NCBI GenBank assembly: GCA_024500155.1
Contig: CM044879.1
Span: forward strand, 2,123,501-2,187,500
Origin: Chenopodium formosanum
Taxonomy: Eukaryota > Streptophyta > Magnoliopsida > Caryophyllales > Amaranthaceae
DNA: 64,000 bases
Direction of reading: 5' to 3'
Below, piece after piece: positions 50,240 through 61,300 of the stretch. The notes under the pieces were generated by a model, which was not told the origin of the DNA, made no database searches, and was given only the letters and a program-made list of their open reading frames with translations. Position 1 is the first letter of the stretch. Each line of letters opens with the position of its first letter. The position numbers were made by a program, and so were the translations under genes.

Positions 50240-52475
50240 AAAAGAGAAAAAAAAATCGGAGCAACTTGTTCCACTTCTGTTTTTCATTTGTTTTTACAAA
50301 AACTAGGGTTCTTTAATTTGAAAAAAAAATATCAATTTTGAACTTTACTTTTTTTTAAAAAAAAAATTTCAATAAAATTGCATTGTTTGATCGGACTATT
50401 TTTGAAGATATTAAGACCTAATGACGAGGACTCGAGCGACGATGGGGATTGCATCCCAAATTGATAAAATGTTAATTGGAAACATCTACGACCACTAATC
50501 AGTTGCATACAAGATCATGGTTGAGAGCCATATTCGTAACGAAACAAAAAAAATATCGATTAACAGCAAAGTGGATGGTATCAAGTTTTAACAATTGAAG
50601 TGACCTCCTAATGTAATGTGGGTCCATAAGAAGGACCTCAACCCTTTTTCTATTTAGGTCCAAAATATCGAAAATTCCCCAAGGCATTACATTTGCACCT
50701 TTCAATGACGAGAGGCATGTCTATAACTAGACATATGTTTTTAGAGGTGAATTAGACTATTCCAACCACTCATGTGGTGAAGCTCCTTGGTCTCTTTTCT
50801 TTTCAAGTTCGAAAAATTCAAAGACTCTCCAAAAAATAGAGGCTATAATTCATGCTTTTGCACCATTTTATTTCAAGATCCAATGTCAAAAATTCTAGTT
50901 ACGATGGCCAATGAAGAATGCATCTTGGGGTGCTTTTGTTTGTTAGATTCAATCACTTATGTAAAATTTTAATCGATGAAGCAGACTACACAAAAGGAGC
51001 ACAAATGATTGAATTGATTTTTGTTGATTCAAACTATCCAAGTATCTAATATAAACCTTGATTAAAACTTATTTTGATCCAGCATTGTTCTTTGTCATTT
51101 ATAATTTATTGATTTTTTTAATTGAATACGACCAAAATGATCGATCATTATGTCAAAGCCACAACGTAGAAAGGATCTCGAAATGCATATTACAAACTGC
51201 AAAATTGCATTCCACATTATGTTGTATCTGTACAGAGCAGTGAATAGTACTGCCCAAATTTTGAATTACATAGTTATATAGAAGAGGTGAAGACTGAAGA
51301 CCCTGATGCAACTGCAACTAGAGAACATGCCAAATTGCCAATTCTCAAGTCATTATGCTCGTCAAAGATGATCCCAGCATTGTTGCTGATCTTATTACCC
51401 TGTAAGGCCAACTTTCATGTCAACACCATCAAACATCACAGAGTACTTCAGCTGAGTAATTTCATAGCACCTAAATGTCACTAAGATTCAAGGGAATCAC
51501 AAGGCATATGCATAAGCACTACGGTTGATGTCTCCTTTAATATACTCGAGTAATCATGCTTAAAATAGTAATAATCAGAAGATGGGTACTACATATCACA
51601 GTAAACATCAAGAGTTTCTTGCTCATAACCAATGTATAGTGTTTCTTGCTCACATGTATAGTGAAATGACTTATATAACAAAATTAACAGCCAATGTACA
51701 AGTACTAAGAAAACATCGACATGCTAAGAATCAAGATTACTCATACTATGTTTCCTAAGCACACCAGATGCTGAAGTTTAATAATTACACAGTAAGATAT
51801 AGCAGTAATAAGCATATTGCTCACTTGCTCTTGAGAATCATAGTTTTATTTAAGAAAGTGGGTGAACTCTTCTGCTTTTAACATATGGAGTTAGCAAGTC
51901 AATGGTTTATAAATCTGGGGTCTAGAAGAAACACCCTTTGCGCTGTTACAGTCTGACTGAGTTGCATGCGTATGAGATCGGAATCATCTGAGTGATCCAA
52001 CCCCTCCCTTAAGGTGCCCTACGAAGGACTCTTGTTAGAAGTACTTGGGTGACATGGTATATATTGCAGCTACCCTAAACATTTAATCAATCATGCGGGC
52101 CTATACTATCTAGTTACAACTCATATTCCCACCTCTACTAGCTAACTATCATTTTTAACAAAACTTGTAGCAATTCCTCAGTTAGCCACATATGTTAACA
52201 CATGAATTCAGAATCTATTGAAATAATAGGCCTCTTTGCTGATTAGTACACAAAAATCTTGCAGGCAAAACCAAATCTAAGGTTCAAGTTCTATCTTAAT
52301 TACAAGGCATACGAAATCCTTCTCAATCTTTTTAATATTGTATTCATCATTATAATGCTAAGAAATATGTTTCAGTCTTTTCTACTCGTATCTCCTAGAG
52401 TCATAGTAGTCATTCAACGGCTATCTTGTAAAAAATAAATGCTTACCAGACTTTTGGTCTCCTTTGTTCAGTAAA

Positions 52476-55400
52476 TCACAAGCAGGAGGAATCCCAACTA
52501 GCATCCACAGCTTGAATAATTTTTTGATGTAGCTGAACTCCAGCACAAGCAATTATACCACGGTCAAGACCTTCCAAATATATACCATTTGAAAAGTTCA
52601 AGGGATGCCCTCCTGCATCTGTGACCACACCGCCAGCCTCTTGTATAATAACAGTACCAGCTGCATGATCCCATATCTTCTCCTTGTAACCAGACTTTGC
52701 AAACTTCATGAATATCTCTGCATCACCACGAGCAACAGCAGCATATTTGACCATGCTGTATACACGTAAAGGTTCCTTACTGCAGCAGAAGAATATATCA
52801 GTAAACTATCGGTGATACACTGTTAGGAAGAAGAAGAGAATGGCATTTCCCAGTATATTTTATGACACTATGGTCTGAGTCAATGAATCAATCATACAGG
52901 GAAATATGAACCCTAAATTTTTCAGAATTAGAATTGTATTGCTAGGTTTTAGGACGCAATATCCACTAGGATAGGTCCTAAGCGAAAACTGGGAAGGAGG
53001 GGGAGGGGGGGTGCTGGTTAGTGAGTAGATCTAATGTTTCTTCTCATTGATATTATTTCAACCATCTTTTCAAGACAGAGGTATAGCACCACCATCTGGT
53101 CCTAGTAAGGCCTGCTCTCAGACACCAAAGAGAAATAACTTCCTTAAGTAATCCGAATAGAGGTTTTCTGCTAGGTTTGGACAAGTGAACTTTGATAGCA
53201 GTTTAGTTAAACGACTAACATCTTCTATAATTAAAATCAAATTAAACAAGAAAGTAACAGAAACCGAAGTTGGGATAAGAACAAGCTTTCAGAACTTCAG
53301 TATAAAAAAGAGATGCACCTAACTCCGACACTGTGAGCAAGTCCAGCAGTGAAAGAATGGCTAGAATTCGCCCTTTCAACAGGCTCACAGAAGGTAGCCA
53401 AGGAAGGATCTTCAACGAGAGACACATAGACAGGTCTGGGAGATTTTAACTCGACCAAGTTCATAGATTGTGGAAGTAATGGCTGCATCCAAGATTTACC
53501 ACTACCTTTTCTAGCATATAATACAAAACCTTTATCCCAAGATTCTGACCTTGGTGGGTAAGCTTGGATATGATCCTATAGTAACGTTGATGATATGATA
53601 GCCACTCCTTCCTTAGTGGGTAATTAGGGCAACCTAAGACTCCAAGCACAACTTCTCCATCCTCAATCAGTGCTAGAGCAACTGCATATTGATCCCCACG
53701 CACAAAACCTAATGTGCCGTCAACGGGATCCAGAACCCAAAATCTACCACTAGGACCACCAATGGAATTGCACTGCCTTATTGCCTCAAGAACTTCTGCT
53801 TTCTTTAGGGGTCTTATCGGACCTTTAATTCCAAATTGAGGTGCTTCAGCTAAACACTCGTTCACAGTTTGTACTACAGAATCTAAGAGGACAGTTGCCT
53901 CAGATTTTGAAAGAGCTTCAACATCTTCCTCAGCTACAATCGAGACATTTTTAATGCCAAAAGATTCAGACAGTACCCAGCTGATAGTAGCTTGGACACT
54001 CCAATCTGATTACATAACACAATGAACTAGATTACACAAGAGCCAGTTATAGGGAAAAAAAATAATAAAATGACTTGCTAAAATTCAATTGACCCAGAAA
54101 AATTCATTTCATGATGTGTTGGATGATCCACAACCTAAAGCCTTAAGTGGGTTCTCATTCTCCCTATAAGAATAACTTCAGTACAAATTTTAGAAGAAGT
54201 TGGAGATGTTATAATCCAAATATTTGTTTCGGTGACAAAATTCAAGAAAATCAATTTGAGTGGTTAAATAAAACTCGACAAACCAGAACATACGAGTTTC
54301 AATAACAGACAATAGTTCTGGCAACCCTGCCAAGTATAAATCCTCTTCTACAATGAATTCATGAAACAAAAGCCAAGTAAACCGAATATAGATCATTGGA
54401 TCCCTGCAGTCTATTCAAGAATCTCATCCAGTCCTCCATATGAACTTCTTGCTACACCCAACATATTCTTCCAAGTAAAATTTTAGCTAAGTTGGAGTGG
54501 TAATAACTTTAGTTATCTAAACAACTACACAGTCATACTTACTGAAAGGGAAAAAAATTGAAAATCCAACAAAAATGTTATATAAGAACCCCAAATTATT
54601 TTTACAAGGTATGTTGCTTTTTAAAGTCGTTATCCCATAAGGACGAGATGGGATCATATATTCATAAGTGCATTTCAGGTAAAATCTTGTATCCCAATTC
54701 ATACTAATTTTGGTATGTCTCCAACTAAAATCAATACTTTATTGGTAAGAAATAAGATGAAAGGGATAGAGGATCCCTACCACATATGCCCCTGCTTTCA
54801 AAGGCAATATGTCAATTATTTTCTTAGTTAGTATGGTCTACGGAGAAATGGACTGGTTTTTAGCTCCTCAGAGAACGATGTCAAACACTGCAAACATATG
54901 AGAGCTGTGTTCTAATACATTAAATAATAATGAGTTTATTACTTGGAAATAAGGACTTTCTACAACAACAAAGCCTTAGTCTCAAAATAAGGACTTTCTC
55001 TATTCATTAAATCTTGGTCCTAAATTTTTCCATTGTTATTTTTTTACCCCTTCTCTTATCCACTATATTGCAAGAACTGCCTGTTAGATTTTTGTACAAC
55101 CCTTACTTCCTTTACATTAGTTACGCTTTTGTTTTTGCCATACTAGCAAAACTTTTTCTTACACAAACTAATAGAGTCAACTTACATCTCTTTCTTACTT
55201 CTTACATAAACCCCTCTTACAATATTCTATCTTCACCTTTTTCTTACGCATACCCTACATTTCCACTTTCTACCCTCTCTTACCCTCCTTGGTTTATTGG
55301 CTTAGGTTTCTATAGTAAATGAAATTAGCTTTATTCAAGAAACTGCCTTTCACTTCTTTTTTCACGAGTTTTGCAATACGTAGCCCTAAGGGCAACGCAC

Positions 55401-56225
55401 TAGCATCAAACACATTTCCTAAATCAATAGCAACTGCAAAGCACAACAAAATCATGTGTCAATCAGTGTTACTAACGCATAGTCCTTACAGCTAAAGTTA
55501 GCATACTCCGACCTTCCTTTACAAAACCATCCATTGTATATTGACATTATACAGAGAGAAAGACAATTGATATCCCTGTTAATTTGTTATAGTACAATTC
55601 TCCAGTAAATTATACAAAGGGTCATTTTCTTTCTCCCCAATTGTTACATTTTCCTTCTCCCAAAATTTTAACTCGCTTCCCAAACTAGTCTAAAAATAAT
55701 CAAGTTAATCAAACCAATCAGTCACCAAATTCCTTATCTAAATTCAAAATCCAACAATGATTCTATAAACTCAAAATTCATATATTACAAGCAATTCATT
55801 AAAATTCAATAGATAAAATTGCAAAAAATTACAAACCCATCTCACAAAATTGAAAACTTTCTAATAAATACATGAAAATTACCTGCAATTGTGACAAGGG
55901 ATTTATCATCTTTGGATTGAACAAGAGAATTAGCCTTAGAAATCAGACCCTGTTGTACCCTTTGACATAAAGAACAAGCCAATTGAACAGCTTTAACAGC
56001 AACATCTAGTTCCGCAGAATATTTATCTTCCGTTGACACTAAAATGGTGGGGTTTAATTCAGCATTTTTCTCCATAATTGAGGGTTTTAAGCAGCTAATT
56101 CTGGTAAAATTGGAGTGAGAAGAGAAGGTGATTTTGGTATGATTAAGGGTGAATTGGGTAAATTGTTTACTAGTTAAAGAAAATGGGAGTTGAGAAGAAA
56201 GGGTTGATCGATATATTACAGGCAT
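52476..56225 (-). CDS. HAL2/SAL-like 3'(2'),5'-bisphosphate nucleotidase, organelle-targeted, with an apparent frameshift
   Basis: Exons on the minus strand are 56225-55883, 54005-53319 and 52779-52476, giving about 444 aa if the shift is ignored. Residues 1-50 are Ser/Thr-rich without acids, a likely chloroplast or mitochondrial transit peptide. A second Met (MEKNAELNPT) could start a cytosolic form. The inositol monophosphatase fold is clear: AEED (about residues 139-142), WVLDPVDGTLGF (about 204-214, the metal-binding DPxDGT) and WDHAAGTVIIQEAGG (about 380). HSFTAGLAHSVG and YSMVKYAAVARGDAEIFMKF match plant At4g05090-type PAP phosphatases. These remove the 3'-phosphate from adenosine bisphosphates made in sulfate and sulfotransferase metabolism. 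Near 53556-53560 the frame shifts after SKLT, as if one base is missing. The original frame then runs off homology, while the shifted frame resumes with SESWDKGFVLYARKGSG. Either the allele is broken or the base is an assembly error. Confidence 0.85.
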
Positions 56226-56356
56226 TTTTATGGTTGGCGATTTCCCACGGTTACCCTCTTTTGCAAAGACTATGATGAATTGATGATGAGTTTGGTGTAT
56301 GCTTTTATTTTGAAAGATGATGTCTTATTGTCTTATCCTACGTGGGAGGGTACTAG

Positions 56357-56641
56357 TAGGAATGGCAAATTGGCAAATCAATCAAATTCACTTCGTTTAA
56401 TTTTTGGATCGTGGACTCGGGTCCGAATTTGATTGACCTGAGTTTAGTTTGGATCCGATAAACATAATGTATTTAAATTATAACCTAGGACTCTGATCGG
56501 ATTTGGCGCAAGGTTTAAGTCTGATCCGCCTCCTATTTGGGTTTGGATTGATTTTCACATTCATATTCAAACTATTTTTAAACGGATCTTAATTGATTTT
56601 TTTTTTTGGATCGGATCAGATTCGATTGAACTGTCATCCCT
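56357..56641. mobile_element. Possible hAT-type MITE, 285 bp
   Basis: TAGGAATGGCA at the left and TGTCATCCCT at the right form imperfect inverted ends (AGGAATGGCA against AGGGATGACA). The interior is rich in GGATC/GATCGG motifs. The flanks do not form a convincing 8-bp repeat, so the call is tentative. Confidence 0.4.
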
Positions 56642-56695
56642 GGATACAAAGTTTTATAATAGGGAAAAAATTTATTATCTAAAATACTCCGTATA

Positions 56696-56986
56696 CTCCC
56701 TCCGTTTTTAGATACTTGCTTCATTTCTCCATGCGCAAAGTTTTAGGAGAAATTGGAGAAAATAATAAAATACGAAGGTAATGGGGTTGGTGGAAGAATA
56801 AAAAAAATGTAAAAGATAAAAAGTAGGGAAGAGAATTAGAGGTGAGATAATATACTCGTATGTTGGGTCTACTAGGTGAGAGAAATTAATTAATAATTGT
56901 AAAAGTTTTACAAATTAGGAAATGGAGTAAGCATTTAAAAACCACCGTAAATAGAAAGTGGAACAAGTATCTAAAAACGGAGGGAG
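56696..56986. mobile_element. Stowaway-type MITE, 291 bp
   Basis: CTCCCTCCGTTTTTAGATAC then TTG is matched exactly in complement at the right end (CAAGTATCTAAAAACGGAGGGAG). TA flanks both sides (56694-56695 and 56987-56988). Confidence 0.9.
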
Positions 56987-57040
56987 TATTAAAGGGAGAG
57001 TTTTACGGAGTACTGATATAAGGTTATTTTGAAGCACTTA

Positions 57041-57095
57041 GAGCTGTTCTCATTGACTGAATTCAATTGAATTGAATTTCAACGTATGAAATTAA
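57041..57095. mobile_element. Truncated TTCAG-family MITE, copy 7 (one end only)
   Basis: GAGCTGTTCTCATTGACTGA follows TTA, as in full copies, and continues with GAATTCAATTGAATTGAA. No matching right end is present. Confidence 0.45.
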
Positions 57096-57479
57096 TCCCT
57101 TACTTGTACCGTTGTACGAGTACTTTATTAGGTTGCTCGGGTTGGGGCGAGTCACTTGTTTATGTATGTTTTGGTAGCCCGGACCCTTTTCCTGTCAATC
57201 CTCCATTGTTGAGTCAACTTTCTCACCATTGAACACAGGTAACATGGTTTTTTTAATCATCCAACAAATATCACTTTCATAGTTTTCTGGTTAATCTTTA
57301 ATTGAACGGCTTATTGGTTATAATTATTTAAAAGATCAAAACTTTGCTATTCTTCTTCTTATGATTTGATAATCCACTCAAATTTAGTTATAATTTTGTT
57401 TAATTGTTAATGAATAAAATCCTTCCAAATTTGAAAAGATTTAGAAGGAAAACATATGATTAACATTCAACTGGAATAC

Positions 57480-57626
57480 TGCATTCAACCTATTATATAA
57501 TCTTTCTCCTCTATTATTTTCTCTCTCCTTCTCCATACTAGCATTTTGTTCTCACGATAATTTTCTCCCAAATTCTAGGGTTTTTGCATTTTTAATTTAT
57601 CTCTTTCAATCTCTTGTATTTTCAAG
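57480..57626 (+). other. 5' UTR exon of the THG1 gene
   Basis: A CT-rich leader (CTTTCTCCTCTATTATTTTC and TCTCTCCTTCTC) ends at TTTTCAAG followed by the donor GTAAGG at 57627. It would splice to the acceptor at 58301, just before the start codon. The 5' boundary is a guess. Confidence 0.5.
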
Positions 57627-57765
57627 GTAAGGCCAATTAATTCACCAAGTTATTCAACTCTGCTTCTCACGAATTATATCCTCCAATTTCTAGGGATATG
57701 CTGCTCTTCTTCATTGCTAATGTTTAATTGATTTTCAATTCGTTTTTATTTTTTTTTATTTTATA

Positions 57766-57769
<4 letters not shown>

Positions 57770-57816
<47 letters not shown>
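57770..57816. repeat. AT microsatellite in the THG1 5' UTR intron
   Basis: About 23 AT repeats. A short duplicated block (GTTTGAAAATCAGTTTTGGA) follows at about 57844-57890. Confidence 0.9.
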
Positions 57817-57820
<4 letters not shown>

Positions 57821-58312
57821 TTCTTTGATTTTTTTTTTTTTTTGGTTTGAAAATCAGTTTTGGAAAATTTGTTTGAAAATCAGTTTTGGAAAATCTGTTT
57901 GAAAATCAATCGGATGTTTTAGATTAATTTACATAAGAATTTTTTTTTTGGAAGAACATAGGATATTAAATTATTTGTTTGAGTCGTGCTTGATTTTAAT
58001 GACGTTTATCAATACTTTTTTGAATCAGGTTTATATTATAATACAAATAACTACAATTTTTTTTTCTGAAAAATTAGTATAATGTTGATTGTTGAATGCA
58101 AGAAACCCACAGATTAAGAAAAATAAAAAAAATGGTGAATGTCCCTCCCTTTACTAGGTGAATATCAGATTTAATTATTTAACCCTACCTTTCATATTAG
58201 CTGCAATTTATAGTATTGCTTGAATTTATTATTAAATTTTTTTTTATTATTTTATTTTGATGTCTGAATTACTGAACTGTATGAAATTTTTTTTGATTCA
58301 GCTGGAAAGTAC

Positions 58313-61300
58313 ATGGCAAACAGCAAATATGAGTATGTTAAGTCCTTTGAAGTTCAGGACAAAATAATGCTGCCCACTCTGATTGTTGTTGTTATTGATG
58401 GCCGGAATTTTCGAAGGTAATTCTCTTTATTCCTTGCTTTGAAGATGATCATCTACAGACTTCTACCACTATATGATGCTTGTGTTTTGATTATAACGGC
58501 CGCTTATTCGAGTATATATCGTCGCTTTCTTGATTATCAGCCACTGGTTAATCTGCTTATTAAATAGCTTGGCATATCCAATGCTTATTTTGGTTTGGTT
58601 TGAATGTTGGCAATCATAAATTACTTGTATGTTTGTTTAGCCATCAGCTGTCGGCTCTCTTTTACCAAGATCCGCATACATTCCATTGCTAGTGCTCAAC
58701 AAGACTAACAAGAACTTCTACACGGTGTTATAATGCAGGATCAAAGATCACTGCTAAACTTCGATCAGAAATTGATCAAAGAAAATTGATAAACTGTAAG
58801 AAACGAAGAAGAAGAAAGTAGAGAGAGAAGAGAAGAGGATTTTATTGATTATCAAAATGAATTACATAGTGTATACAAGATATAACTCTCTATTTATAGT
58901 TAGTTTAGTACAACAAAGAACTTCTAACAGAAATTAGTTATAACTATCTATTCTTATAACTTGTCCAGCTTAGCAACTAAGACAGCGTGGCACTTGACTT
59001 AGTTACTCATATCACATTAGTGTTAGCTTCCAAATTGTCATATACTCTCTCTGCTTGGTGTTTTATATGATCTCTAGGACTGATCTCTGGCCTTAGTTTT
59101 CCATTTGCCCTGGTGCCTATGGACTATAGCTATCATATTTGTTGCCCCGTAAGATGGGGGCCTGTTGTTGGTTTTTTTCCCCTCTTGTTTCATTATTTTC
59201 ATATAGTTAGAATGGCGTAACTAATGCAACACTTGATTTAACTTTCAAAATCTACTCTCTTTTCTTCCATTTATCAGCATCTCATGCAACATTTAAGAAG
59301 CTTGATTAAGCTTATTACAATTCATGCTGTATATGTAATGAAGCATGGAAGGCACACACACACCGTTTTATAATTTCCTGGTTGATTGTCTCTACTCCCT
59401 TGTACTTCCCAATAAGATTTCCCTTACCTGTGAACTTGATATGGCAGATTCTCTGAAGCTCATAAATTTGAGAATCCTCGTGATAGAAAAGCCTTGGAGT
59501 TGATGATTTCATGTGCAGCTGCTGTCATGGAGGAATACGGTGACATAATATTTTCATATGGATTTAGCGATGAATTTAGGTATCTGTAATTCTCATTTAT
59601 TTGCTTGCTTAAATTATAATTGTTGAATTTGATGTTTATCAACTGGTTGTTGCTGTTGCCCTTTGCAGTTTTGTATTAAAAAAGGAGTCCAAATTTTACC
59701 AGAGACGTGGAAGGTTTGTGGTTGAATCTACATTCAGATGTTAGTACCCGGGATTTACAAATTTCCTTGTCGACATACTGATGTTTTGATTGCTGTTTCA
59801 TAGTTTTTATTTTCCCTTTCATCCGTTTAAGATATAGTATTTTTTGGTATAGATGTTGATCTGGTGGCTTGATACCAAATTATATTTTCAGTAGTAGATA
59901 AGAGTTTTTTTTTTTATTTTTTTTTCTCAATAGAAAATTCTTAAAATTTACAAACATCTCTCTTGCAGTAAGATACTGTCTCTACTTGTGTCATTCTTCA
60001 CTTCTGTGTATACCATAAAGTGGAAGGACTTCTTTCCACATCAGAAATTGCTTTATGCGCCTTCATTTCATGCACAAATTATTCGATGTCCAACTTTGGA
60101 AGTTCTTCAAACCTATCTTGCATGGAGGCAGAATGATTGTAAGTAATTTACCTCAAGGCTAATTGCTCTGAAGCTCTAATATATCCATTTAAAACCTAAG
60201 AATACTATTATCATGAGGGGTGCTTTTGCTTTAATGTATGTATCCTCTTTGTTTCATAGGTCACCTCAACAATTTATATGATACATGTTTTTGGAAGCTG
60301 TTTGAAAGTGGAAAGAGTGAATCTGAGGCCCATGGACATCTGAAGGTGTTGCAAAATTTATTTTATATGCATACAGTGTCTGTATACTGGTATACGTCAA
60401 AGGATATAACTGATATATGAATTTAATGGATGCTTGCCTGTTTGTTGCATTTGTCACATATATTAACTATGTTTACTATTTATCCATTTTGTTTGATTTA
60501 TCCTTAGTAATATTGTCTTTCCCCTATGATTCTCGTAATTTCTTTTGTGGGTTAGGAATCTAGAAAAGTAGATTCTTCAATTTCGTCTACTCCAAAAAAA
60601 GCCAGTAGCACAATGCCACAATCCATATTGGTTGTGGTAATAAGATGTTACCTTTATTTGGGAATCTATATTCACTTATGATATAATTGTTAAGGCTGTT
60701 TATATTACTTGAATTCTGGCAATCTGAGCCACATAATTCTGTAATGGGATCATAGAGAGGAAACCTTATCATACTCTTCACAGTTAGCATATCTTAGAAA
60801 TTACACCACCCTATAGTACATTATTTATAAGAGTTGCTGTACTCTATCATTTGATATGTTACGATAATTTTTCATCTTATTACTTTTATGTATCTCTGTT
60901 TGCCAAATTAATGACTTTCTAATAATCCGAGTGATGATGAAGGTGACTACTAATTTCTCCTAGATTCAAAATTTGTTTCTTGCTTTCATTGTTAGAGCTA
61001 TATCTGAGGTTGACAGTTTTTAGATTACTAGATCCATGTGTGTTGCATATTAGTCATTGCAAATATTCTTTCCCGGTAACTCTCTTTCTTGATTTATCTG
61101 TTGTGTCATGTCTGTATCTACAGGGAACACAAAAACAGGAAAAAAATGAGCTTCTCTTCCAGGAATTTCACTTTAATTATAAGACTCTTCATCCAATGTT
61201 ACGACAAGGAACTTGTCTTTTCAAGACTCAGGTGCACATCTGCTACTGTTTTTGGATATTTTATTTATTTCCTATTATTTGATGGATAAGCTTTTTTGCA

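Larger units (their letters stand above)
40330..52475. other. Twelve-kilobase gene-free, transposon-rich interval
   Basis: No intact gene is recognisable. It includes two TTCAG MITEs, one SINE with a clear target duplication, a 2.85-kb Mutator-like element, three small Stowaway MITEs, a GA microsatellite, and the 3' UTR of the minus-strand HAL2-like gene at its right end. The longest open frame (47691-48050, 119 codons) has no recognisable motif. Sequence at 50395-51480 looks like decayed repeat DNA of unknown type. Confidence 0.55.
56226..57480. other. Divergent intergenic region between the HAL2-like and THG1 genes
   Basis: The two genes are transcribed away from each other, so promoters for both must lie here. 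The interval is largely filled by a probable hAT-type element, a Stowaway MITE and half of a TTCAG MITE. No clear TATA box could be assigned. Confidence 0.5.

Noticed and set aside
50395..50990. Possible degraded coding sequence between short frames on both strands
   Set aside because: No consistent frame, no splice pattern and no recognisable motif.
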